Below are positions 22,301-31,807 of a stretch of DNA of 64,000 bases, in pieces. Each line of letters begins with the position of its first letter. Position 1 is the stretch's first letter. Below the pieces are notes generated by a model. It was not told the DNA's origin. It ran no database searches and was given only the letters and a program-made list of their open reading frames with translations. A program made the translations under genes and the position numbers. This DNA is from Silene latifolia. Its lineage: Eukaryota; Streptophyta; Magnoliopsida; Caryophyllales; Caryophyllaceae. Location: NCBI RefSeq assembly GCF_048544455.1, contig NC_133532.1, positions 15,874,948-15,938,947 of the forward strand. Reading direction: 5' to 3'.

Positions 22301-23207
22301 TTCTTCACAAATAAGAACCCTTTATAACTATATATCTATATGACTATATCCTCATTAGACCATAAAACACCATTCCATCAATGAATTGATTCCAAAACAT
22401 GCTCGCCGCTACTACTTCTATCAGTCAAAACCTAATTATTAGTACTAATCAGAGTAAAAAGAAATCCAAACCCCCACTTGAACCAAACAACTAATCCATA
22501 AAACATCACCAAAAGTGTCAAAACCTATTATTAGCACTATCTATCCCCTACTAACATGAAGTTCAAATCTTTCACCATTCCTTTAATGAATTGATTCCGA
22601 ACTTTTTTCCACTATCGATCCCCTACTGACATGAAGTTCAAATCTTTCACCATTCTTTTAATGAATTGATTCCGAACTTTGCTCGCCGCTACTACCTCTA
22701 TGACTCTATCACTCAAAAGTGTCAAAACCTATTATTAGCACTAATCATAGTAAATAGAAATCCAAAACCCCATTTCAACCAAACAACTAATCCATAAATC
22801 ATTATGTTTTTGTTCTACAAACACAAAGTTTCAAACTTTTTCATCTATCAATCAACTATTAAAATATAGTTCAAATCTTTCATAAAAAAAAATCAATAAA
22901 AAACACAAAATTAACAAAAAAGTTACCAGCATAGTAGAAACAGTCTGGGTAACATCCCCATCAACTCGAGTCATGGTGCTTGATTCATTGTAAAATCGAT
23001 GAGAATACTCTGGTGACTCACTCAGCACTTGATAATATTGATTGATAAAGAACGAACCAACCTATAAACAGAGCAATGCAGAAAAATTTAAAATTATATG
23101 CCGCCGTCTCATCATTTGTTTACCTTTAATTAAAATATGCCTCACAAATAATAATAAAATATTAAAAGAAAGATTACCTCGAAAGCAGAGACATTAGAAG
23201 CCGCCAT
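16306..23207 (-). CDS. G3BP: G3BP-like NTF2/RRM/RGG RNA-binding protein, nine exons
   Basis: Exons read on the minus strand: 23207-23178, 23061-22927, 21618-21309, 19707-19415, 18773-18584, 18110-17989, 17888-17823, 17028-16947, 16442-16306. Every junction has GT...AG and phases agree, giving 454 residues and a TAA stop. Residues 1-125 form an NTF2-like domain (VGSFFINQYYQVL, then FTQVFFLAPQDNGYFVMNDVL). 160-319 is an acidic, Pro/Glu/Gln-rich linker. 323-400 is an RRM with RNP2 VYVRNL and RNP1-like ICFAFVEY. The C-terminus is RGG-type (ARGRGRGRG...PRGRGG). This order defines the G3BP family, cytoplasmic RNA-binding proteins and stress-granule nucleators; the function here is inferred from family. 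Length is typical for plant members. The second and third introns exceed 1.3 kb and carry repeats. Exon limits are by eye and lack transcript support. Confidence 0.9.
20290..20312. repeat. (AC)n microsatellite in intron
   Basis: A short run of AC dinucleotides within the 1.6-kb third intron of the G3BP-like gene. Confidence 0.8.
20408..20535 (-). mobile_element. SINE fragment in intron of the G3BP-like gene (Au-SINE-like 3' part)
   Basis: On the minus strand the sequence reads CATGTCAGCCGACCCC, then ATTAAGGCTTTGATG, then repeated TTG (ACAACAACAACAAC on +). This GACCCC...AAGGCTTTG(TTG)n ending resembles the 3' part of plant Au-type SINEs as I remember it. The 5' tRNA-like part is not clear and no target duplication was found, so limits are approximate. 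Confidence 0.45.
22382..22800. repeat. Tandem and dispersed repeats in intron 2 of the G3BP-like gene
   Basis: A unit of about 72 bp containing CATGAAGTTCAAATCTTTCA and TTTAATGAATTGATTCCGAA occurs twice back to back (about 22538-22608 and 22610-22680). A longer segment (GCTCGCCGCTACTAC..., then TCAAAACCTA, then AAATCCAAA and CCAAACAACTAATCC) occurs at about 22400-22500 and again at 22683-22798. The intron therefore grew by local duplication. Confidence 0.75.
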
Positions 23208-23627
23208 TGATGATGACAAGTAAAGCAAAACCCTAAACCAGTCAAGACCCAGAAATCTAATCTACTTGATCTAAAAACCCTTTTAATAATTTTGGATGAA
23301 TATCCAAAAAAAAAATATATATCAGGATAATAATTATTTTTATTTTTATTTGAAGGAAAGTAAAAGAGTTGAAAATAAAAGGGAAAAATTGAAAGAAATG
23401 GAGAGAAGGAGATGAAAGAGTTTAGATCTGAAGGAAGTGAGAGAGGTCTTTGTGTATGTAAATGTTGTTGTCAGCTATAGTGCTATGAGAGAGTGCTATG
23501 GTGGCCTCTTTCGGTATTCTTTTTCTGAGGTTTATATATTGAGAGGTGGTCAAGTTGTTCAAGTACTCCTAAAACCTTCATTTTCATTAAACACACTTTA
23601 TGATCGACTTCCTCCCTTCGAGAAAAA
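23208..23627 (-). other. 5' UTR and proximal promoter of the G3BP-like gene
   Basis: Purine-rich sequence upstream of the start codon as read on +, with the TATA-like box near 23535. Short ORFs on the plus strand here are not supported. Confidence 0.5.
23531..23538 (-). promoter_or_regulatory. TATA box of the G3BP-like gene
   Basis: Minus strand TATATAAA, about 325 bp upstream of the start codon at 23207. A GA-rich stretch between them (23340-23450) is typical of a plant 5' UTR. The transcription start would then lie near 23505. No transcript evidence is available. Confidence 0.45.
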
Positions 23628-23978
23628 GGAACATACATCGGATGTACTACCTCATATTTGATTTGTTTTTGAGCATATCTGTGTTTTTTCTGAGCTTATT
23701 ACCTCAAACTTTATTTGTTTTTGAGCATATGTGTATTTTTTCTGAGCTTATTAAAGTTTATAAGTTACATTTTAATTTTTTTTCCGTCAAAACCCAAATT
23801 TAACTGAGTTTGTATGTAATGTTTTTGAGTTTTATTGTAAACTTTTTTAGCTTAATGTTTTAGTGAATGAACTCAGAAACTTTATAGTAAAACTCATAAT
23901 TTTTAAAACAAAACTCAAAAACTTTATTATAATGCTCAGAAACTAAAAATTGGTGGTAGTACATCGGATGTATGATCC
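23628..23978. mobile_element. MITE with palindromic 24-bp inverted ends
   Basis: Ends are inverted repeats with 22 of 24 matching bases (23628-23651 and 23955-23978), core TACATCGGATGTACTACC. The interior is AT-rich with repeated TTTTTGAGC/GCTCAGAAA-type motifs on both arms. About 351 bp, no ORF. The target duplication is not clear, so the superfamily is not assigned. It sits directly against the second Stowaway-like MITE. Confidence 0.65.
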
Positions 23979-23982
23979 ACTT

Positions 23983-24248
23983 AATGCTTCAACTCCCCCT
24001 CTGCCACTTTGCTTTTTTATGTTATGTTTGTTAATGCGTATTTTACGCGGTAAATATCGTTAGCTACGTATTTGCAAAAATTATAAAAGTTTGATATTTT
24101 TAATACACTCATAATCGTAAAGCCGAATCAAACAAGATCCCACGTGAATATATTTTCACTTTTGTATTGAGATAATTTTGAAATTGAATGGTCGCTTGTG
24201 AATAGTGTACAAAAATGAAAGTTGTAGAGTGGAGTTAAATGGAGGAAG
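23983..24248. mobile_element. Stowaway-like MITE, copy 2
   Basis: Same family and orientation as 11701-11959: it shares TTTTACGCGGTAAATATCGTTAGCTACG-like core, TCAAACAAGATCCCAC, GAATATATTTTCACTT and the right end GAGTGGAGTTAAATGGAGGAAG followed by TA. The left inverted repeat is diverged (CTTCAACTCCCCCTCTG). Older or more decayed than copy 1. Confidence 0.7.
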
Positions 24249-24640
24249 TATTATTTAGAGTCGTTTATGAGAGGGTGTCGCAATAAACTTATTTTTGAAA
24301 TCGATATAAAGTAAAAGTGATATCATAAATACCATTAGAAAAGTCTTTCATGAGGTTTTCTATGGAATTTCAGTTTAGGTTTAAGAGATTTGATTTCCTC
24401 GTCTTTGGTTTGTGGACATCTCTTTCTTTCTTCATATTTGTTTCATTTTTTTCTCTTGTTATTGTTGATTTGTTGGTACAATTTTCTTGGTGATTAATCA
24501 TATATTGTTGGTTGAATTCCGTTGATTGGGTGGAAATAGGGTAATTGTGTGGGCTGTAAGCAACGTTTATGAAAAGGTCTAGCAAGCGTAGAGGGAATGA
24601 AATTGTAGGGAAGGGTGACCCTAACATGGCAAAAGTGTCA
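24249..24640. other. Intergenic, no recognisable gene
   Basis: AT-rich sequence with only short unsupported ORFs. It may be 5' remnant of the LINE fragment that follows. Confidence 0.35.
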
Positions 24641-25130
24641 AGCTAGGAAGTCGGGAATGATTTGGAGAGGAGGCGAAATTAAACTGTATGCTTGTATGGA
24701 AAATATGGCATCGAGGGCATAAATGTGAAAGAGGCTATCAATACGATGGTGAAGTTATGGAACCCTAAAGGTAAAGTATTGAGGGCAACATCATGGGTGC
24801 TAAAGAGAACACGTTTGCCTTTCATTTTGACAGTGACTTGACAAACTGCGAGTGTTGAGAAGCAACCGTGCCACATTGGTAAGTTTGTTTGGTGCTTCAA
24901 CGAACCTAGTAAAAAGGGAAAAATGACGGATTCTCTGTTGTATCACTTCTCAGTTTGGACTTGAGTTTACGGTCTCTCCTTAAGGGTAGATCAAATAAAG
25001 CAAACAGACGTCGAATATGGGTGAAACTAGGAAACTTGGTTGGGATTGATGAAGCACCAATGTTGATTTGTTGGAGGTTTGGAGATGGAACGAGTTGTTT
25101 GACCCCGAGTTTTGCATGATGTTCGCAAAC
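24640..25130 (+). pseudogene. LINE ORF1 remnant (DUF4283-like)
   Basis: Conceptual plus-strand pieces include WNPKGKVLRATSWVLKRTRL, CHIGKFVWCFNEPSKKGKM and VYGLSLKGRSNKANRRR followed by LGNLVGIDEAP. The pattern (a 'WHFDK/VWCF' step, then 'W-RVYGLP-KGR' and 'LG-FV-ID') resembles the DUF4283 domain of plant L1-type LINE ORF1 proteins. There are stops between the pieces (near 24835 and 24962), and no endonuclease or RT was found downstream, so this is a truncated relic. Family call is from memory. Confidence 0.45.
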
Positions 25131-25415
25131 AGTTTAAGCAGGTTGTGGAGATACCAATGCCACACTCAAATACTCATCAACATGAGTGAACCAGGCTCAT
25201 ATGGTAGCACACTAAGTAGAGGAGACTCAAAACAGACTTCAGCCACTGACAATGCCTAAAGACTATACTAGTTGATCTTGTCATGTATTCCAATAGTAAG
25301 AGGAAAGTCATCGTATTGCTGCGAATAACAGAGCTGAAACAATGGAAGCGGGGTCCTCTGATCTCCAATCTCCAGTCATTTAAGTTCATTTCTCTTTTTC
25401 CATTTCTTATCAACG

Positions 25416-25590
25416 ATTTTTTTTTGGGGTGTAGACCATTCGGTTTAGTCCGGATTAGAGTCAGGTATGACCACTATGGCGGTAAAGCTTTCCCTCGTGA
25501 GTTTTAACACTGCTGCATTACCAGGGCTCGAACACGAGACCTCTGGTTAAGCTAAAACAACCTCTTCCAGTTGATCTAAGTGTTAATGGG
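25416..25590 (-). mobile_element. tRNA-derived SINE with 12-bp target-site duplication
   Basis: Flanked by TTCTTATCAACG at 25404-25415 and 25591-25602. On the minus strand it begins CCCATTAACACTTAGATC, carries an A-box-like stretch (TTAGATCAACTGGAAGAGG) and a B-box-like GTGTTCGAGCCC, and ends in an A-run (T-run on + at 25416-25425). These are the pol III promoter boxes and tail of a tRNA-derived SINE. 175 bp including tail. The clear duplication indicates a fairly recent insertion. Confidence 0.82.
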
Positions 25591-25714
25591 TTCTTATCAA
25601 CGGATGTGATTGTGTTTATGAAAGAAATAAAACTGAAGAAATAAAATGTAAGTCACAAATAAAATATTACCATATAGAGAAGTAATATACTACTAAAATA
25701 AAGTAATATATTGC

Positions 25715-26003
25715 CAAATAGTAATTTCTTTCTCTTCCACTCTTCTCTCTAAAAACTCTAACCTCCAATCAATCAAATCTGGGGCTTCCATCGACTATTG
25801 AACGATGGTAAGCCCCTCATATAACTTTATTTATCAATTTTTTGTTATTTTAAAATAAAAGGTGCAAATAGTAATTTCTCTCTATTCCTTTCTTCTCTCT
25901 AAAAACCCTAGCATTCAACCAATTAAATCTGGGGCTTATATCGACTATTGACCGATGGTAAGCACCCCCCCCCCCAATAGCTTTATTTATCAATTATTAG
26001 TAT
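25715..26003. repeat. Two-copy tandem duplication, ~150-bp unit
   Basis: Unit 1 at 25715-25864 and unit 2 at about 25865-26003 share CAAATAGTAATTTCT, TCTTCTCTCTAAAAAC, AAATCTGGGGCTT, TCGACTATTGA and TTTATTTATCAATT. Unit 2 carries a 13-base C-run near 25967. Each contains an in-frame-looking ATGGTAAGC, which could be an ATG followed by a splice donor, but no gene follows. Confidence 0.75.
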
Positions 26004-26151
26004 GAAATTTTATGAATTAATCGATAAAAGTGAGTTTGAAACTCTTATTGCCATTTTAATATATTTTTTTTCTAAAACTGCCATTGTGAAAATTTATTTC
26101 CTATAATTGTCCCTCTATAATGTAAATTATGTAATTAACTTAGGGAGCGTT

Positions 26152-27934
26152 TGTAATACTCCGTATTTTAGTTGGAGTACTCGGTCGAGTGTGTGTTACT
26201 CGACCGAGTGCACTTGACCGAGTAAATCGGTTCAGCAAGTTGACGGTTTCTTTTATGTTTTGACCAAGGATATTGTTATAATACTTATATCATTTCTAGT
26301 TCATTTTAACATCTTTAAAAACCATTTTCTAAACCTAGAGAGAGGGAGAGGAAGAAGAGTGTCGAGCTTTTCATTGGATTGGAGATTTCTCATCTCTTTT
26401 AACCTAATTCGATTTTCATGTTTGTAAGTCGATTTTATTCCATTGTTTATACTGTTTTAAATTCTTCATCTTCGAAAAGTTTGAAAAGAGAGTCCTATTT
26501 ATTTGATGTCTAGTTTATGTATATCAAATCTCGTAGTCAAATTCTTTATGGTTTGTCCTAGGTGATTTATTTATGAACATGTCGCTGAAAAGTCCGCGAA
26601 TCTGATTTGGTTGTGGAAAACGATTTGAAACCCTAATTTATATGTCGCTTAAGTTATGGGGCTTTTTAATACATCATATTTGTAGAGTCTAGATGACAAT
26701 AGGATTTGGAATTACTGAAAAATAATGTTTTAAACTCGTTTTATGAATCAATACTTTTTATGCGACGGTTTCTGTCAGTTTTTTGAAATCAGTCTGAAAA
26801 CCCTTGTTAAGTTTGTAATTTGAGAAAAATACGTTAGATAATATTTGTAGCTAAGACACATGGGGTTCCAATCCAATTGGCCTTGCATCAATTCGATTTG
26901 TCTGGAATTAGTTATGCATTTTATACCGCGTCTGCCATGTGCTGGAAAATCAGGAAAAGTCGTGTTTGTTCTTTAAGTTGATATTGCTATTAAGTTATGA
27001 AGAGTCTAGGTTATGTGAATGATTAATTGATTGAGTAGGTGGTAATTATACATAATTATGTTATGTAGGTGATGGATATGTGAAGGATCATGATTGATTG
27101 CTTGTGTGTGCTTGGATTGCGAAAAGGTAGAGTTTCTCCTACTCAGTACTGTTAATTGATTGAGATTGCATATGTTTCATAATTGTTGTCATCTGCTGAT
27201 CATCGGAGGTTGGGTGTTGTGGTGACGGTGTTGGTGTGGTTGTGTTGTGACGGTTGTGGTGTTGTGACAGCTGTGATGCTGTGTGTGTGATTGTGGTGGA
27301 GTCACTTGCGGGAGTGGCTTCACATCCTAGTTCACCCTCCGTGGAACCCGTCACGGGAGGGGATGTGCATATTAAGGGACAGGGATTGTTAGTCGCTCGT
27401 TGATGAGCTGGACTAGGTGGGGATGGGCTGCGGTAACCCAGCTGGCGAGGATTACATTGCGATGGGTAATCTGCGGGGCTACACATTTCGGTGTGTAGTC
27501 GGTTTCTTGTGTGAGATTGGGAGACCGGGGATGGAGGATGATCGGCCCGGTTACATTGTTTGTTTGTCTTATATTGATTGAATGGTCGACCCGTGTTGTT
27601 GTTTTGTAAAACCTGTGGTGATACATTCGGGGATGGTGAGCTTGATTATGACAGTAATGCGAGATGTTTAGCTATGGGACGTCATGGGAGTCATCACTTG
27701 AGTCTAGCTTCATTTATTACGAGTTTAGTTTGTCTTTGATTTGATTGTATTGAGGTCCTTACACTTTTATTTTGAGTTGGCCTGAGATAATGTAATCGTT
27801 AAACTCTTTATACTTTAATAAAGTTGTTTTGGATTGTTGCTTTTGATATACTAACCTCGGGCAACCGAGATGGTAACAGCCTTTCATACTAGGGTAGTCC
27901 TTGGTAAGGTACCTTGGTAAGAGAGGGTGTTACA
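26152..27934 (+). mobile_element. Family B solo LTR
   Basis: Begins TGTAATACTCC and ends GGTGTTACA, the same ends as the LTRs of B3 (54602-62336). Shared internal segments: GTCACTTGCGGGAGTGGCTTCA, GGGGATGTGCA, and near the 3' end TCGGGCAACCGAGATGGTAAC. The flanks are GCGTT (26147-26151) and TCGTT (27935-27939), a near match expected of a 5-bp duplication. No primer site or interior follows, so it is a solo LTR of about 1.8 kb. It has diverged palindromes (TACTCGGTCGAGTG, TACTCGACCGAGTG) at 26178-26224. Confidence 0.8.
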
Positions 27935-27939
27935 TCGTT

Positions 27940-28007
27940 TGGTTCAATAGTATAGTATAGAATGGAATGGATTGGAATATGAATCCATAATGGTGTGGGG
28001 TTATAAA
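27940..28007. other. Host spacer, possible MITE end split by the solo LTR
   Basis: Removing the solo LTR joins GGGAGCGTT (26143-26151) to TGGTTCAATAGTATAG (27940 on). GGGAGCGTTTGGTTCA is a common start of plant hAT/PIF-type MITEs. The other end of such a MITE was not found. Confidence 0.3.
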
Positions 28008-28614
28008 TGTGACACCCTCATACTCCAAGTGCCTTACCAGAACCACTCAGGTATAGGAACGTCACCATCTCGGTTACCCGAGGCAATGATAATCATCAGA
28101 CAATAAAGAAACATACTTAAATAGTAAATAACGTTTAACGTGATTACATGCCAAAAACCAAAACTGTTAAAGAGATACAAGTTCTCCAAAACTGTCTACT
28201 ATCAAAAGACTATAAAACTATCAGACACAGCGGAAGACTACTAAACTGCATCGTGGTGACTCCTCCCAGTTATCCCATACGCATCAGCTCATACCTGCTC
28301 AATAACTGCTCACCACCCCCGAATGGATCACCACAGTTTTTAAAACATTTAAACGGGGTTAGTACTGATTACATAAAAACAAATGCCACAAAGAAACAAC
28401 GTCACAAAACTCAGCGATTCACACAAATCCCCGTCTCCCTCTCCTAACTCCCACAACCGACTACACACTAAAGTGCGTAGCCCCGCGTAGTACCCATCGC
28501 AACAAGTACTCCACGCCGCCAGTGGGGGACCGCAGCCGTACCCACCAAATCCCCGCTCATCTCCATCGAGCGATAAACCCACGTCCATTAATGTGCACAT
28601 CCCTTCTGTGGCGG
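28008..28614 (-). repeat. Family B LTR fragment, inverted, truncated
   Basis: The plus strand starts TGTGACACCCTCATACTCC and continues CATCTCGGTTACCCGAGGCAA, which is the reverse complement of the family B LTR 3' end. Further on, CATTAATGTGCACATCCC matches the inverted GGGATGTGCACATTAATGG of the B3 LTRs. It stops at 28614, where the family C LTR begins; the rest of the LTR is not found on the far side. Confidence 0.75.
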
Positions 28615-31006
28615 TGTAGATACCTCATTTCTGCACCTCCCGCAAACCACCCGGTGATGATTGGGTCGCATGTTTGGTACGCGGAACGATTTGTGACAGT
28701 TCGTAAGTTTATCGTCAAGTGATCGCTCAAACACTTGTGTCTGCCTCTTAATTGTCATGTACATGTCGATACGGTCGTTTTGACAGTAATTAGAGTACAT
28801 TTGGAGTCCAAGTAAAAAAAAACGTCTTCATTTTCTAAAACCGAGTCAGAATGTTCTGGAATGTTCCGGATATTTCTATTCCATATTTTTCAATCTTTTA
28901 ATCTTTGACAAATAATTTCCCCTAATATTCACACAAAATATTAAGGAAAACAAGATTAATCCGTTATTCCATAACCAAAACACGGAAATCTTTCTTCCGC
29001 AGGAGGAAACCACTTGGGAAAGGACGCAGCAGGTTCTGCGCCTCTTCCAAGAGACGCAGATGTCTTCTTTGCGCCTCTTCCCAAGTCCTTTTCTGCGTAT
29101 TTTTCGTATCTTTTCATATCTTTTCGAGATTCAATTCCAAAGTTTCTCCGAAAAACCCTACTTCCTCCGTGTGATTAGTATAAATAGAGACCTTCGGTCT
29201 CACATATTTCTCACGCGAGTGTCCGCCCTTCTCTTCTCCCTTTGCATTCTAGACCACGTTCTTACTTTTTGGCGTCTACGTGCTTGAACTTTCGACCACG
29301 TAAACTCGGATCTTTCTGAGTACCAGACTCTTTGCATGACCGACCAATTTGACCAACTCCACCATAATCAAATTTAATCAATCTGTTTAATTTCCTCTTA
29401 CGAGGGCACTTTCGTCTACATTCGAGTCGAGCATCACTAAACGTATACTTAGTTCATCTCGTTTCGTCAAACATGTAAGTCTGAGGGTGTATAATCCCTA
29501 TTTTATTTATTGTTCTTTATTATTGTAATCATATTGTAAGATTTATGTCGAAAGTACTCTTAAAACCGATTTTTAAAACCGTGTTTAAAGCCTTTTTTTA
29601 CGGATTATCAGAGGACAACCGTCGAGAAAGGACGCAGCAAATGCTACGCCTTTTCGAAGGGACGCAACACCTGTTGCGCCTCTTCGTGAGGCTGCCGCAG
29701 TTCCTGCTTCCTTTCTTCTTCCTTCGTCTTTTGTTAATTTGTTTGTTTTTCTTTTGTTTTCAATCGTTCGTTGTTTCTTTGACATAATAACTTAAGCATA
29801 ATAATCTGACATATCATTAATAAATCATTAGTAATTAATTCATCTTTTAGTTCCCGACTTAAATCCCAAGTAATTCATATTTGCGGGTTTTTGTCATTAA
29901 AGTCAATCCGAGTTTTAGAGGTTCGATTCATCAATATTGAGTCTCTAGAATTCGTCATTGATATATTTTTCACCTTTTAGTGATCGTCACCATCGTTAAT
30001 TCGTCATTAATAACCTGTTTAGTCTAATTAATTTGTTTAGCTTGTAATTAATTAACCTCATTAATCTTGTAAATATTCGTTCAAATTAGTTTCCATCAGT
30101 GTTTTATTGTTTTTATGACCCTTGATCACATGTAAATAACCTGCTAATAACTTTCATCCGAGTCAAATAACATAATCGATCCTTAAAATCACCAACGAAC
30201 ATTAAAGATTTGCAATTCCGGCTTCACAGCCAGAACTGAGCCAAGGAACGGACGCAGCAAGTGTTGCGCCTCTTCCAAGGGACGCAGCTCTGCTGCGCCT
30301 GCTCCTGGCTGATTTCTGTCCCTGAACTCCCGTGTTGCTTTGACCTAGTTTATTAGTTTATGTATCAATTAATTATTAATCGTATTATCACCTTAATTCC
30401 TGTTCGTTAATTTATTCATTTATTCTTTCTCAAATTATCCGTTTTAAATGTATTTTCGACATAAATCAATAAACCCGATGTAATTATTGTAATTTTCTTT
30501 ATTGTATTTCTTATTGTATTTCTTTTATCGCATTGCTTGTATGCCTTCACATGTAATCAACTTAAATTCCTGCTTTGACCCGATTGTATGTTAAATTACG
30601 TGTTAACCGACTTAGTTCATTCTCACATGCTAGGATTAATCTAATGGATGTTGTATTGCATGCATATAAATTGACAATATATCGAGTATAGACAATTTCC
30701 CTAATCATTAGTAGAGGCCGCTATCGAGGCGGGCGGGATTAGGTGTTCGATCAAAAGAGCTTCCTAATACGTACCCTCACCCCTTACTCCAGATCTCTGT
30801 GAACATCCGTGTTCATTGGCATCCACGAGAGTCATTCTAGACATAGAATGCTAAGGGTAACGAGTTCTTGGTGTTCATGTCACTACTTTGTGTCTTGACA
30901 TGGCACGAGGTATTCGAACGGTTTCCAATTTTCCACAATAAATTGGTGGCGACTCCACAAATGCAAACGCTTGTTTCCCAAGTGCCCCTGAGGGCCCGCG
31001 TACACA
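28615..31006 (+). repeat. Family C LTR, plus copy
   Basis: Starts TGTAGATACCTCATTTCTGC and ends GCGCGTACACA-like just before the primer site. 2392 bp. Inverted homologues lie at 42116-44520 and 48947-51452, with a partial one at 46162-47016. It contains TATAAATA at 29179-29186 and three GC-rich inverted-repeat modules (29020-29086, 29625-29700, 30241-30310). Confidence 0.88.
29179..29201 (+). promoter_or_regulatory. Family C LTR TATA box and adjacent dyad
   Basis: TATAAATA (29179-29186) is followed at once by GAGACC-TTC-GGTCTC (29187-29201). The inverted LTRs have the same TATA box followed by GGAGC-CTTC-GCTCC (43939-43952 and 50810-50823), so the dyad is kept although the arm sequence differs. 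TATA box assignment is by sequence only. Confidence 0.6.
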
Positions 31007-31009
31007 GTT

Positions 31010-31027
31010 TGGCGACTCCGCTGGGGA
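31010..31027 (+). other. Element C+ primer binding site
   Basis: TGGCGACTCCGCTGGGGA, three bases after the LTR end. This type of site is the one I associate with Ogre-like elements and a tRNA-Arg primer. The tRNA identity is from memory and should be treated as tentative. Confidence 0.7.
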
Positions 31028-31807
31028 TAATACACTTACGTGTAGCCAAAAGGGTGAAACTTGAACAAGGTTAGGGAATAGTTTGTACAAGACAATTGTC
31101 GGTTTTCATAACTCGGTCTTCCTAGATCGTTTCATTCGGCCTTCCTAGGCCCAACCCAACCCATTCGACCAATCGTCCCGTCTAAACGGTCCTAATTCTT
31201 ATTTGGGCCTAAGGATGGATAGCGATTGACGTCATCCATACCATGGTACTTACTCTTGTTTGTATCAAGGACTTTCACTACTTGAGGAAATGGACTAGGA
31301 ATCGGCCTTACTCTTGTTTGGTACGAGCCTCTCCACAGACCCCGGGTTTGATTGTTCGGTATGGCAACCCACCCTTTAAACCAAAACCCTTTTAAATGCA
31401 CTCAGCATCCCGTTATAATGCTTGTATAATGTTTGTACTATATGTGATCACCATTTCTAAAACAAACCATGACGATTTTTGTAAAAGCAAAATCCTTCTT
31501 TAAAATGTAAATTTTTTCGAAACGTGGGCCTAATATTAGCGCAAAATCAGCCGAAACTCTGTCCAATTGTCGAGTCAAAATTCGGGCCTCAAAACCCATT
31601 TCAAAACCTCACTTCGAGTCCACTCCTACAATTACACTAAAGTTGACTAGGACCAACATTTTTTCAAACTCTATCATTTCCTCAAAACTCACTTGACACA
31701 AGTGGCACACTCCCACTTCACGAGTCAAAACATTTCTTTTCGAGTAAGTGTGCTAGAATGGTCGATCGTGTTTTGATTCATCGTCGATCTCTTATTCAGT
31801 TTCCAAG
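31028..31807 (+). other. Element C+ untranslated leader
   Basis: Long leader between primer site and gag. The same sequence, inverted, lies at 48151-48925. No supported ORF. Confidence 0.6.

Noticed and set aside
23437..23661. Plus-strand ORF upstream of the G3BP-like gene
   Set aside because: Overlaps the minus-strand promoter and 5' UTR; no domain, and composition follows the local repeat.
25504..25570. A tRNA gene from the GTTCGAGCCC motif
   Set aside because: No cloverleaf fold. The motif is the B box of a SINE with a target duplication.
25960..25975. Homopolymer C-run, and G-run near 60926
   Set aside because: Simple homopolymers, length unreliable, with no evidence of function.
27139..27626. 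Minus-strand ORFs rich in Thr/Pro
   Set aside because: Inside the family B solo LTR, reading GT-rich sequence backwards.
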